This document shows positions 19,127 through 27,138 of a stretch of 64,000 bases of DNA, piece by piece. The stretch is from positions 1,922,001-1,986,000 of the forward strand of contig NZ_CP137142.1 of NCBI RefSeq assembly GCF_045287255.1, read 5' to 3'. Each line of letters starts with the position of its first letter. Position 1 is the stretch's first letter. The notes under the pieces were generated by a model. The model ran no database searches. It was not told the origin of the DNA and saw nothing but the letters and a program-made list of their open reading frames with translations. The position numbers were made by a program, and so were the translations under genes. This stretch comes from Henriciella sp045287255 (lineage in GTDB: Bacteria; Pseudomonadota; Alphaproteobacteria; Caulobacterales; Hyphomonadaceae).

Positions 19127-20717
19127 TACGAACACCCCCACCGATGTATCCGTGAAGCCCGCGCCCAAACTGTCCACTGCAGAGAAGCGGTTGAAGAAAC
19201 GCCGCGCTGCTGAGGCCAGATTCAAGGCTTATGGTCAGCTTGCCATTGCGGTCGCCATCGCGGCGCTGATCACACTGGGATGGTCAATTGCCACAAAAGC
19301 CAGCAGCGCTTTCTCCCGATATGAAGCCGTGTTTGATCTCACGCTGGACATCACCCCGGGCACAGCAGGCAGCCCGGGAGAAGAGACGGTCGTCGCCAGC
19401 AACCTCACGGCTTTCTATGGCCTCGTGCAGGACGACCTTCGCCAAGCCTTTCCGGAAACTGAGACAGACCGTCTACAGCGCCTTGAGCTAACAGAGCTGA
19501 TTACCCGTCTGGCTGTCTTGCCGATGGCAAAGGCACTGGTCGAAACCCCGGAACTTGCCGGGCAACAACATCGCTTCACGCTGCCATTATCAGATGATCT
19601 CGATCTCTTTCTGAAAGGTGGCCTGACCCAGCGGGAAACAATCACCATCGCTCAGCCGGGCCGTTTGTCTGTCTCAGAAGATGGAACCTATACATTCACA
19701 GATGGTGGCCCCAATGGCTTCCCGGCCCTCAACCAAAAGCGCGTACGGCCCGACGGTCAGGAACGCGCCTTTCTGGTTCAGTTGGACCAAACTTGGTTTG
19801 AAGCGAAGGACATTACCGGCGCGGCCATGCAACTGACCTATCTAACAGGTCCACAGCCGATTATTGGCGAGCAGTCCGGTCGAGTCGCCTCTGTGCTGAT
19901 CCTGAACGAACCGGAAGGGAATCGTACAATTTCCAACCGCCTCATAGCATGGACCCTCAGTTTGAAAGAGCAAGGGCGGATTGAACGCAATTTCAACAAG
20001 GGCTTGTTCACACGCGCAGACAGCACGCACCCAGAACTGGCCGGGGCGGCCGCAGCGATCATCGGCTCCTTGTTCACAATGCTGATCACCGCTCTGTTTG
20101 CGATCCCGGTTGGTGTGCTCGCCGCGATTTATCTTGAGGAATTTGCACCAAAGAACCGGCTGACCAATCTGATTGAGGTCAATATCAACAATCTTGCAGC
20201 GGTCCCTTCTATTGTTTTTGGCCTGCTTGGTGCAGCGGTCTTCCTGAATACGTTTGGTATGCCGCGCTCTATCCCCTTGGTCGGTGGGTTGGTTTTGGGC
20301 TTGCTCGTTCTGCCAACGGTGATCATCACCTCGCGCGCCGCATTACAGGCCGTGCCACCCTCGATCCGGACAGCCGCCCTTGGCCTAGGGGCATCGAAGA
20401 CGCAATCCGTCTTCCATCATGTTCTGCCGCTCGCCGCCCCGGGGATCCTCACCGGATCCATTATTGGCATGGCCCGCGCCTTGGGTGAGACCGCCCCCCT
20501 CTTGCTGATTGGCATGGTTGCCTTTGTCGCTGAAATCCCCAGCAGCGTTGATGATGAAGCCACCGTTTTGCCTGTCTTAATCTACAAATGGTCCACTGGG
20601 GCTGAACGGGCCTGGGAACCGATGACATCTGCAGTCATCATTATCCTGCTGGCCTTCCTGATTGTGATGAACCTACTGGCTGTTCTCTTGCGCCGTCGGT
20701 TCGAACGGAGATGGTAG
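19119..20717 (+). CDS. pstA: Phosphate ABC transporter permease PstA with N-terminal extension
   Basis: The partner permease of PstC. The 532 residues are made of a basic N terminus, one membrane segment (about 45-65), a large extracytoplasmic domain of about 230 residues corresponding to the DUF3333 region of alphaproteobacterial PstA, and the six-helix permease core from about residue 305 (AAAAIIGSLFTMLITALFAIP), with the EAA loop AALGLGASKTQSVFHHVLPLA. E. coli PstA lacks the middle domain. It overlaps pstC by 8 bases and is followed by pstB after 1 base. Whether the extra domain helps capture phosphate is unknown. Confidence 0.95.
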   Translation: MTDTNTPTDVSVKPAPKLSTAEKRLKKRRAAEARFKAYGQLAIAVAIAALITLGWSIATKASSAFSRYEAVFDLTLDITPGTAGSPGEETVVASNLTAFYGLVQDDLRQAFPETETDRLQRLELTELITRLAVLPMAKALVETPELAGQQHRFTLPLSDDLDLFLKGGLTQRETITIAQPGRLSVSEDGTYTFTDGGPNGFPALNQKRVRPDGQERAFLVQLDQTWFEAKDITGAAMQLTYLTGPQPIIGEQSGRVASVLILNEPEGNRTISNRLIAWTLSLKEQGRIERNFNKGLFTRADSTHPELAGAAAAIIGSLFTMLITALFAIPVGVLAAIYLEEFAPKNRLTNLIEVNINNLAAVPSIVFGLLGAAVFLNTFGMPRSIPLVGGLVLGLLVLPTVIITSRAALQAVPPSIRTAALGLGASKTQSVFHHVLPLAAPGILTGSIIGMARALGETAPLLLIGMVAFVAEIPSSVDDEATVLPVLIYKWSTGAERAWEPMTSAVIIILLAFLIVMNLLAVLLRRRFERRW

Positions 20718-20718
20718 T

Positions 20719-21495
20719 ATGAGTGAAACTCTACCGAGCCCAATCAAAGTCGATTGCCGTGGCATTGATGTCTTTTATGATGACAAGCAGGCGATCTTCG
20801 ACATTTCCATGCCAATCGAAGACCGGGCGGTCACCGCCTTTATCGGTCCATCGGGTTGCGGGAAATCCACATTCCTGCGCTGCATGAACCGTATGAATGA
20901 CACGATTGAGGGGGCGAAAGTCACCGGTGAAATCATCATGGATGGGGCGGATATCAATGACCCACATGTTGATCCAGTGCTCTTACGCTCGCAGGTCGGC
21001 ATGGTGTTCCAGAAGCCCAATCCGTTCCCTAAATCAATCTATGACAATGTCGCCTATGGGGCACGCATCCATGGTCTTGCCAACCGCAAGAATGAACTGG
21101 ACGAAATTGTCGAAACCTCGCTGCGACGCGCCAGTCTCTGGGAAGAAGTCAAGGATCGACTGCATACACCGGGCACCGGCCTATCGGGCGGTCAGCAGCA
21201 GCGCCTGTGTATCGCGCGCGCCATCTCGATCCAGCCTGAAGTCATCCTGATGGACGAGCCCTGCTCGGCCCTCGACCCGATTGCGACAGCGCGGATCGAA
21301 GAACTCATCGACGAGCTACGTGAGAACTATTGCATCGTCATTGTAACCCATTCCATGCAACAGGCTGCGCGTGTCAGCCAGAAGACCGCTTTCTTCCATT
21401 TGGGCAAGTTGATCGAGATGGGAGAGACCGAGATGATCTTCACGAATCCGGATAATCAGATGACGCAGGATTACATTACGGGCAGATTCGGGTAA
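20719..21495 (+). CDS. pstB: Phosphate ABC transporter ATP-binding protein PstB
   Basis: A 258-residue ABC ATPase that powers phosphate import and also signals to PhoR through PhoU. Walker A GPSGCGKST is at 43-51, the signature LSGGQQQR at 155-162, Walker B VILMDEP at 175-181, followed by the D-loop SALD and the switch histidine in VTHSMQQA. The MVFQKPNPFPKSIYDNVAYG stretch is diagnostic of PstB. It is 1 base from pstA and 23 bases from phoU. Confidence 0.97.
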   Translation: MSETLPSPIKVDCRGIDVFYDDKQAIFDISMPIEDRAVTAFIGPSGCGKSTFLRCMNRMNDTIEGAKVTGEIIMDGADINDPHVDPVLLRSQVGMVFQKPNPFPKSIYDNVAYGARIHGLANRKNELDEIVETSLRRASLWEEVKDRLHTPGTGLSGGQQQRLCIARAISIQPEVILMDEPCSALDPIATARIEELIDELRENYCIVIVTHSMQQAARVSQKTAFFHLGKLIEMGETEMIFTNPDNQMTQDYITGRFG

Positions 21496-21518
21496 TATAG
21501 TCCGAAAACGGAGCGTTT

Positions 21519-22235
21519 ATGCATCAACATATCGTCAGTGCCTTCTCTAATGAACTGGACCATCTGTCGGCCAGCCTGCTGGGCATGGGCGGCCTTGCGG
21601 AAGAGATGATCATTGATGCCGCACGCGCTGTTTTGAGCCAGGATGATGGACTTGCCCGATCTGTTATTGAGCGCGACAAAATCCTGGACCAGCAAGAACG
21701 CGAAACCGAGCGGCACCTGATCCGCCTTCTGGCCTTACGTCAGCCGATGGCGTCTGATCTGCGTATGGTGATTGGTGGCATCAAGATTTCCGGCACCATT
21801 GAACGGATTGGCGATCTCGCCAAAAATACAGCTTGGCGCAGCCTCGATCTCAAGCGCGAACCTGATCCGGAACTCGCGCGCGGCCTGAAGCGTATGGGCG
21901 ATGCCGTATCACGCCTGATGCATGTCACACTGGACGCTTTATCGCGCAAAGACGCAGAGATGGCACGACGTGTTATTGAACAGGATGACGACATCGATAG
22001 CCATCAGGACGCCTTGCTGCGTTCCATTCTCTCGCAGTTTGCTGAAGACCCGAACAGCATTGATACACGCGTCAATTACCTATTCATCGTGAAAAATCTT
22101 GAGCGGATCGGTGACCATTGCACCAATATCGCGAAGACCGTTCATTACATTGCAACTGGAGAAACAGTTGCAGAGACAGATGGACCTGCTATGGCAAAGT
22201 CAACAGCGTTAGATGAAACTGAGGATCAAGGATGA
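21519..22235 (+). CDS. phoU: Phosphate signaling complex protein PhoU
   Basis: A 238-residue cytoplasmic protein with two three-helix PhoU repeats that represses PhoR when phosphate is plentiful. Both repeats show the metal-binding acidic motifs: ERIGDLAKN in the first and ERIGDHCTNIA in the second. Length and architecture are standard. The last 4 bases overlap the phoB start. Confidence 0.96.
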   Translation: MHQHIVSAFSNELDHLSASLLGMGGLAEEMIIDAARAVLSQDDGLARSVIERDKILDQQERETERHLIRLLALRQPMASDLRMVIGGIKISGTIERIGDLAKNTAWRSLDLKREPDPELARGLKRMGDAVSRLMHVTLDALSRKDAEMARRVIEQDDDIDSHQDALLRSILSQFAEDPNSIDTRVNYLFIVKNLERIGDHCTNIAKTVHYIATGETVAETDGPAMAKSTALDETEDQG

Positions 22236-22918
22236 AACCTTTTATCGTCATCGCGGAGGACGAACCATCTGTCTCCGAACTTCTTCGCTATAACCTTGAA
22301 GCTGAAGGCTATGATACAGCGATCGCCCGCGATGGCGACGAAGCCATCCTGTTGCTGGATGAACGCGTCCCAGACCTGATGCTGCTGGACTGGATGCTGC
22401 CAAAGGTCTCCGGTATCGAGATTTGCCGCCGTGTCCGCTCCAAGCAGGATACCGCAAACCTGCCCATCATCATGCTCACCGCGCGCACCGAGGAAGCTGA
22501 CCGCATCCGCGGCCTCGAAACAGGCGCAGATGACTATGTGACCAAGCCTTTCTCAACCAGCGAGCTGATGGCCCGCGTACGTGCTGTTCTGCGCCGTATT
22601 CGCCCAGCACTGGTCGAAGACAAGATCACGATCGGCTCCATCACGATTGATCGCACAACGCATAAAGTGATCCGCGATGGCAAGGATATTCATCTTGGAC
22701 CGACCGAGTTTCGTCTGCTCGAATATTTTGCTCAGCATCCGGGCCGCGTCTTCTCCCGTGAGCAATTGCTGGATGGGGTCTGGGGCTCAGACGTCTATGT
22801 CGAGGCCCGAACAGTTGACGTTCACATCGGTCGCCTGCGCAAAGCGCTGATGAGTGAGGGCGGCACCAACCCAATTCGGACGGTTCGTTCCGCAGGTTAC
22901 TCCCTCCGCGAGGACTAG
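22232..22918 (+). CDS. phoB: Phosphate regulon response regulator PhoB
   Basis: A 228-residue OmpR-type regulator. The receiver has the acidic pair E9-D10, the phosphorylated D53 in LLDWMLP, and K in TKPFS. The C-terminal winged helix (about 130-225) has the PhoB-like FRLLEYFAQHPGRVFSREQL and RTVDVHIGRLRKAL. It is the end of the pst-phoU-phoB cluster and should act at the Pho-box-like site before pstC. It ends 3 bases before the convergent Lrp/AsnC gene. Confidence 0.96.
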   Translation: MKPFIVIAEDEPSVSELLRYNLEAEGYDTAIARDGDEAILLLDERVPDLMLLDWMLPKVSGIEICRRVRSKQDTANLPIIMLTARTEEADRIRGLETGADDYVTKPFSTSELMARVRAVLRRIRPALVEDKITIGSITIDRTTHKVIRDGKDIHLGPTEFRLLEYFAQHPGRVFSREQLLDGVWGSDVYVEARTVDVHIGRLRKALMSEGGTNPIRTVRSAGYSLRED

Positions 22919-22921
22919 GCC

Positions 22922-23425
22922 TCAGCCACCCGGTACCAGATTTTTCTGACACACAGTCCTGATCGCAAATTGCGAAATCACACGCTCGACGTTCGGCAAC
23001 CTGGTCAGCACATCGCGGTGAACCCGTTCATAATCCGTCGTATCCTTGACGGCGACACGTAGCAGATAATCAGCTTCCCCAGTCATCAGGTAGCAAGCCG
23101 CAATATCGGGTGAGTGCTTCACCGCAGTCTCGAAAGCCTGCAAGTGATCATCCTGCTGGTTCTTCAAAGTCACCTGCACAAAAACGCTGGCAGAACGCCC
23201 CATGGCCGCTTCACTAATCCGCACACCATAACCCTGGATAACCCCATCCTGCTCCATCGCGCGGATGCGCCGATGCACGGAAGATGTCGACAGGCCCACC
23301 CGCTCCCCAATCTCCGCATGAGGCATCTTCGCGTCCCTGGATAGCAATTCCAGTATCCTTTGATCCTGACCTGAAATCATCACAAAATCCAACTTTCTCA
23401 AATAATTTTCTCGATCAAGAAGCAT
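22922..23425 (-). CDS. Lrp/AsnC family regulator, probable alanine dehydrogenase regulator
   Basis: A winged-helix (AEIGERVGLSTSSVHRRIRAM) plus RAM/AsnC ligand domain (MTGEADYLLRVAVKD) protein of up to 167 residues. It is divergent from alanine dehydrogenase, the classic place for AldR/AlaR-type activators that respond to alanine, so that role is inferred. The start is uncertain: ATG at 23425, TTG at 23392 (with GAGAAAG upstream) and ATG at 23380 are all in frame. The two shorter forms fit the usual Lrp N terminus better. Confidence 0.9.
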   Translation of the reverse strand: MLLDRENYLRKLDFVMISGQDQRILELLSRDAKMPHAEIGERVGLSTSSVHRRIRAMEQDGVIQGYGVRISEAAMGRSASVFVQVTLKNQQDDHLQAFETAVKHSPDIAACYLMTGEADYLLRVAVKDTTDYERVHRDVLTRLPNVERVISQFAIRTVCQKNLVPGG

Positions 23426-23499
23426 ATATCAGAATATTTGGCGAGATATTTCGATCATGTCAGGATATTATCCCGCCAAAATCATATCTGGAGAGAAAC
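23426..23499. promoter_or_regulatory. Divergent AT-rich promoter region of the ald regulator and ald
   Basis: The 74-base spacer contains repeated half-sites AGAATATTTG (23431-23440) and GAGATATTTCG (23443-23453), about one helical turn apart, and GGATATTATCC near 23463. Phased AT-rich repeats are the expected target of the divergent Lrp/AsnC protein. The ald ribosome site GGAGAG is at the right end. Confidence 0.45.
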
Positions 23500-24615
23500 A
23501 TGCGTATTGGCGTCCCAACAGAGATCAAGAAACAGGAATTTCGCGTCGGCTTGACGCCAGAAAGCGTTGGTGAACTGGTCCGCGCAGGACATGAAGTCTT
23601 CATTCAATCGGAAGCTGGTGTCGGCTCTGGCTTCTCAAATGATGATTACACCAATGTTGGCGCTTCTATCGTTGCCGATGCAGATGCCGTTTTCGAGGCT
23701 GCTGAGCTGATCATCAAGGTGAAAGAGCCGCAACCGGAAGAAACCGCGCGCTTGAAGCCTCACCACACGCTGTTTACCTACCTGCACTTGGCCCCCGATC
23801 CGGTTCAAGCCAAAGGCTTGATCGAGAGTGGCTGTCTCGCCATCGCCTATGAAACTGTCACCGACCGCGATGGTCGCCTGCCCCTGCTAACCCCGATGAG
23901 CCAGGTTGCAGGCCGCATGTCGATGCAGGTCGCCGCATGGGCTTTGATGAAGACCAAGCGTGGACGCGGCCTCCTCCTCGGCGGTGTCCCCGGCGTCGCC
24001 CCAGCGAAAGTCGTGATCATTGGCGGCGGTGTATCCGGCACCAATGCCGCGGAAATCGCCGTGGGCATGCGCGCGGACGTGACCATCTTTGACCGTAATA
24101 ATGCCCGCCTTGCCGAGCTGGACGCTCAGTTCAATGGCGCGGTCAAAACCATGTACTCGACCAAAGCATCCCTCGATGCGGCTGTCATGGATGCTGATCT
24201 GGTCATCGGCGCGGTCCTGATCCCAGGCGCTTCGGCCCCAAAACTCGTCACGCGCGAGCAACTCAAGACCATGAAGCCCGGCGCGGTCCTCGTCGATATT
24301 GCGATTGATCAGGGCGGCTGTTTCGAAACCTCCCGCGCGACAACCCATGAAGATCCGATCTATGAAGTGGATGGTATTCTGCATTATTGCGTCGCCAATA
24401 TGCCGGGCGCGGTGCCGCGCACCTCAACCTATGCGCTGAACAATGCGACCCTGCCCTTCGTTCTGGAAATCGCCCGCAAAAGCGGCCGTGAAGCCGTTAA
24501 CACCAACCCGCATCTGGCTGAAGGCCTCACCGTCGCTGACGGACATATCGCACATGAGCAGGTTGCCCATGACCTCGGTATGGCGTTCAAGCGCCCGGAT
24601 TGGTTTAAGAGCTAA
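23500..24615 (+). CDS. ald: Alanine dehydrogenase
   Basis: A 371-residue NAD-dependent enzyme that converts L-alanine to pyruvate and ammonia, feeding alanine into central metabolism. The catalytic residues K75 (IIKVKEPQ) and H96 (YLHLAPDP) are at their family positions, the N-terminal MRIGVPTEIKKQEFRVGLTP is diagnostic, and the nucleotide fold has VIIGGGVSGTNAAEIA near residue 170. The ATG at 23500 follows GGAGAG; a longer upstream reading is an artefact. It is divergent from an Lrp/AsnC regulator and 29 bases before a tautomerase-like gene. Confidence 0.97.
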   Translation: MRIGVPTEIKKQEFRVGLTPESVGELVRAGHEVFIQSEAGVGSGFSNDDYTNVGASIVADADAVFEAAELIIKVKEPQPEETARLKPHHTLFTYLHLAPDPVQAKGLIESGCLAIAYETVTDRDGRLPLLTPMSQVAGRMSMQVAAWALMKTKRGRGLLLGGVPGVAPAKVVIIGGGVSGTNAAEIAVGMRADVTIFDRNNARLAELDAQFNGAVKTMYSTKASLDAAVMDADLVIGAVLIPGASAPKLVTREQLKTMKPGAVLVDIAIDQGGCFETSRATTHEDPIYEVDGILHYCVANMPGAVPRTSTYALNNATLPFVLEIARKSGREAVNTNPHLAEGLTVADGHIAHEQVAHDLGMAFKRPDWFKS

Positions 24616-24644
24616 ACCCAGACACAGAAGAGAACATCACATCC

Positions 24645-24983
24645 ATGCCCCACATCATCCTCACGCACACCAAAGCTTTAACGGATGATGTGGAGGCTCT
24701 GTTTGGCGCTCTTACCGATCAATTGGTTGTCGAAGGCGTCGCTTTAGGCAGCATCAAATGCTACACTCTCCCGGTTGGCAATATCAAGGTGGCTGGCGAG
24801 ACAGGCGCTGAGTTCTTACACCTGAACCTGCGCGTGATGCCCAAGCCTGAACGCACACCTGCCCTGATCCGCGAGTGGTTGGAAGCCTTGGTAGCGATTG
24901 CAAAAGCCAGACTGCCAGAAGACTGCACGATCACCGCAGAAGCCAATCATCTGCCGGACATCTATATTTCCAAAACAGCCTAG
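24645..24983 (+). CDS. 5-carboxymethyl-2-hydroxymuconate isomerase-like protein
   Basis: A 112-residue protein with N-terminal MPHIILTHTKAL, where Pro2 follows the initiator methionine as in the tautomerase superfamily's catalytic proline. The later EFLHLNLRVMPKPERTPALI resembles the CHMI (PF02962) family, whose members isomerise unsaturated ketoacids during aromatic breakdown. No other homoprotocatechuate gene is nearby, so the true substrate is unknown. It probably shares the ald transcript, and a hairpin with a T run follows about 80 bases downstream. Confidence 0.65.
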   Translation: MPHIILTHTKALTDDVEALFGALTDQLVVEGVALGSIKCYTLPVGNIKVAGETGAEFLHLNLRVMPKPERTPALIREWLEALVAIAKARLPEDCTITAEANHLPDIYISKTA

Positions 24984-24985
24984 TG

Positions 24986-25039
24986 TGGCTTTTGACTCGC
25001 GCTTAAACTTGTGTACTTCGTGGTTTTGGCTCGCGCTTA
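24986..25039 (+). repeat. Imperfect tandem direct repeat
   Basis: A 20-base copy at 24986-25005 (TGGCTTTTGACTCGCGCTTA) recurs in slightly altered form at 25021-25039 (TGGTTTTGGCTCGCGCTTA), a 35-base period. It lies between a tautomerase-like gene and the terminator/tRNA region and has no coding role that I can see. Confidence 0.6.
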
Positions 25040-25060
25040 TGCGCTTCGCATTCAAACCGT

Positions 25061-25088
25061 AATTTTAGTCCACTGGACTAAAATTTTT
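25061..25088 (+). terminator. Rho-independent terminator for the ald operon, inside a larger inverted repeat
   Basis: A perfect 11-bp stem (AATTTTAGTCC at 25061-25071 with GGACTAAAATT at 25075-25085), a 3-base loop and a T run to 25088. It is enclosed by a second pair, ATTCAAACCG at 25050-25059 and CGGTTTGAAT at 25103-25112. Either strand could use the inner hairpin; the T run favours plus-strand transcripts. Confidence 0.7.
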
Positions 25089-25111
25089 GGCGCGGCCAAA
25101 CCCGGTTTGAA

Positions 25112-25188
25112 TGGTCGGAACGGCAGGATTCGAACCTGCGACCCCCGCTCCCCCAGAGCGGTGCGCTACCGGGCTGCGCTACGCTCCG
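25112..25188 (-). tRNA. tRNA-Pro(GGG)
   Basis: The minus strand folds as a full cloverleaf of 77 bases with encoded CCA. The acceptor arms are CGGAGCG and CGTTCCG with discriminator A, the D stem is GCGC/GCGC, the anticodon stem is CCGCT/AGCGG around loop CTGGGGG (anticodon GGG, proline), and the T arm is GCAGG-TTCGAAT-CCTGC. All stems pair, with one G-U in the acceptor. Confidence 0.97.
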
Positions 25189-25265
25189 GACCAGACTGGG
25201 CATATAGGCCAAACTAACCGGGACACGCAACCAAAAGCGTACCTTATTGATGTAATTCCTGAACT

Positions 25266-25505
25266 CTAAGCGAGGCGAGAAATCTCATCACGCAGGCGAT
25301 TATCGCTGTCAGTTGTGATCTTCTCCAAAACCTTTACGCGGTCTCGCAAGCGGAGCACTTCTTTTTCCAGATCGCTGACCCGATCAAGCGTTTCAGCATC
25401 GGCGGTCGCATTAGCCTTGGTTTCGATCCAAGTCTTTACAACCCCTGCCCCAACCGCAATCAGAACGATCAAAACAACCATTGTGAACGGGCTATCAATA
25501 TCCAT
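25266..25505 (-). CDS. Small PspB-like membrane protein
   Basis: A 79-residue protein with one N-terminal membrane helix (about residues 6-23, FTMVVLIVLIAVGAGVV) and a charged coiled coil (DRVSDLEKEVLRLRDRVKVLE). This is the PspB layout, and its closing KVLEKITTDSDNRLRDEI resembles the PspB C terminus. The ATG at 25505 has an excellent AGGAGG 6 bases upstream; an in-frame TTG at 25511 is less likely. It is 3.8 kb from the main psp operon, which has its own pspB, so this would be a second member. Function is inferred only from similarity of form. Confidence 0.75.
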   Translation of the reverse strand: MDIDSPFTMVVLIVLIAVGAGVVKTWIETKANATADAETLDRVSDLEKEVLRLRDRVKVLEKITTDSDNRLRDEISRLA

Positions 25506-25570
25506 ACTCAACCTCCTTGCATCTTATCGTTAAACGATAAGTAATGTTTGGCATAGCCAAGTTCAAGGAC

Positions 25571-26026
25571 CTATCTTCCCGTCGATCCGAAACCGCCAGC
25601 CCCACGTGCAGTTTCATCAAGGCTATCGACCTCATTCCAGACCAAACGCGTCACGGGTGCAAGCACCATTTGGCCAATCCGTTCGCCGCGCGCGATTGTA
25701 AAGGCGCTGTCACCATGATTAATCAGGATGACTTTCAGCTCCCCGCGATAGTCACTATCAATGGTTCCGGGCGAGTTGAGACAGGTCAGGCCATGCTTTG
25801 CCGCGAGGCCAGACCGGGGCCGCATCTGAATTTCAAATCCTTCGGGAATGGCGACGCTTAAGCCTGTCGGCACCATCGCGCGCTGCCCCGGCTCCAGCAC
25901 AATCGGTTCCTCATCTGGCACCGCTGCACGCACGTCCATGCCAGCCGAACCAGCGGTTTCATAAGCCGGTAAAGCCAGCCCCTCAAAATGCGGCAAAGGC
26001 CGCACAGCAACAATCACATCAGTCAT
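25571..26026 (-). CDS. dut: dUTP diphosphatase (dUTPase)
   Basis: A 151-residue trimeric dUTPase that hydrolyses dUTP to dUMP, keeping uracil out of DNA and supplying dTMP synthesis. All five motifs are present in order: AGMDVRAA, RPRSGLAAKHGL, GTIDSDYRGEL, RGERIGQMVL and the C-terminal RGAGGFGSTGR. The ATG at 26026 is preferred to one at 26086 because motif spacing then matches family length. In many alphaproteobacteria dut follows coaBC directly; here a beta-lactamase gene on the other strand separates them. Confidence 0.96.
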   Translation of the reverse strand: MTDVIVAVRPLPHFEGLALPAYETAGSAGMDVRAAVPDEEPIVLEPGQRAMVPTGLSVAIPEGFEIQMRPRSGLAAKHGLTCLNSPGTIDSDYRGELKVILINHGDSAFTIARGERIGQMVLAPVTRLVWNEVDSLDETARGAGGFGSTGR

Positions 26027-26188
26027 AGCGCCAAAGCGCCGGAGTCGGCGATCAGAGTCAAGCCAGCAAGTCGCCATAGGTCGCAAACGTCATCTGTTGC
26101 GCGATTCATCACCCTTTCGTAACAGCCAGATTGTACGGGCTGGCAATGCTGATGATCTGACGACAACACATTTGAAAAGGACCAAATC

Positions 26189-27103
26189 TTGAAGCACTTC
26201 GTTTCCCGCCGCACACTCATCAAAGCCGCCGCGACTATAAGCGCCTCACTTGTCGCCACAGGCTGTCAAACGGCGCAAGCCAGAGATCAGTTTACCGACC
26301 GCTTTTCCGAGCTTGAGGCACAGCATGGTGGCCGTCTCGGCGTAGCATTTGTGGACACATCGACAGGGCGCACAACCGGGCATCGCATGGATGAACGCTT
26401 TGGCATGTGCTCGACTTTCAAGCTGCCACTTGCTGGTGTTCTTCTGCGCGAAGCAGACGCAGGGCGGCTATCTCTGGATGAGGTTCTGCCATTCACTGAA
26501 GCCGATATGGTTTCGCATGCCCCCGTCACGCGTGAGCACCTATCTGAAGGTGAGATGAGTATCCGCGCACTCGCCGAAGCGACCCAAAAGACCAGCGATA
26601 ACCCGGCTGCAAACCTCCTGCTAAAACGCTTGGGTGGGCCAGATGCATTCACTCAAAAGCTTCGTGATCTTGGGGATATGACCACGAGGCTTGATCGCTA
26701 TGAGACGGAAATGAACATCGTCCCCACCGGTGAGGTACGTGATACGACCACACCTCTCGCGATGGCAAAGCTGATCTCACATTTATTGGCGCCGGACACT
26801 CTGTCTTCTGACAGACGCGACACACTGATCCAGTGGATGCGAGATACAGCAACAGGCAAGAACCGACTTCGTGCAGGGCTTTCAGAGCGCTGGCGTCCCG
26901 GCAACAAGACCGGAACCGCCTATCATCATAGCATGGCCAACAAATATAATGACGTCGCTGCCTTCTGGCCTGATAGAGACACGCCGATTATTGTCGCGGC
27001 TTATTATGAAGGTCCGGGTCACTTTGCAGCCGTCAGACGCGAGGATGAAGCGGTCCTGATAAAGGTTGGCAAGCTCGCATCCGAATGGGCTAAAGAGACT
27101 TAG
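26189..27103 (+). CDS. Class A beta-lactamase, probable Tat-exported lipoprotein
   Basis: A 304-residue serine beta-lactamase that would hydrolyse penicillins or related drugs. Catalytic S75-x-x-K78 (STFK), SDN loop S136-D137-N138, the omega-loop general base E172 with N176 (RYETEMN) and the KTG triad in GNKTGTAYH are all intact. The N terminus has a twin-arginine SRRTLIKAA followed by a hydrophobic stretch and ATGC, which suggests Tat export and lipidation. The start is TTG at 26189 with AAGGA 8 bases upstream. Cys74 precedes the active serine, but no partner cysteine is seen at the KTG strand, so it lacks the classic carbapenemase disulfide. Spectrum cannot be read from sequence. It sits between dut and coaBC on the opposite strand. 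Confidence 0.93.
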   Translation: MKHFVSRRTLIKAAATISASLVATGCQTAQARDQFTDRFSELEAQHGGRLGVAFVDTSTGRTTGHRMDERFGMCSTFKLPLAGVLLREADAGRLSLDEVLPFTEADMVSHAPVTREHLSEGEMSIRALAEATQKTSDNPAANLLLKRLGGPDAFTQKLRDLGDMTTRLDRYETEMNIVPTGEVRDTTTPLAMAKLISHLLAPDTLSSDRRDTLIQWMRDTATGKNRLRAGLSERWRPGNKTGTAYHHSMANKYNDVAAFWPDRDTPIIVAAYYEGPGHFAAVRREDEAVLIKVGKLASEWAKET

Positions 27104-27138
27104 CGTAACTGCCTTTTTGCCGCCTGTGTAAACGAACG

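Noticed and set aside
25011..25217. A 68-residue reading frame containing GRIRTCDPRSP
   Set aside because: It is the antisense of tRNA-Pro, a well-known false protein produced by reading through tRNA genes.
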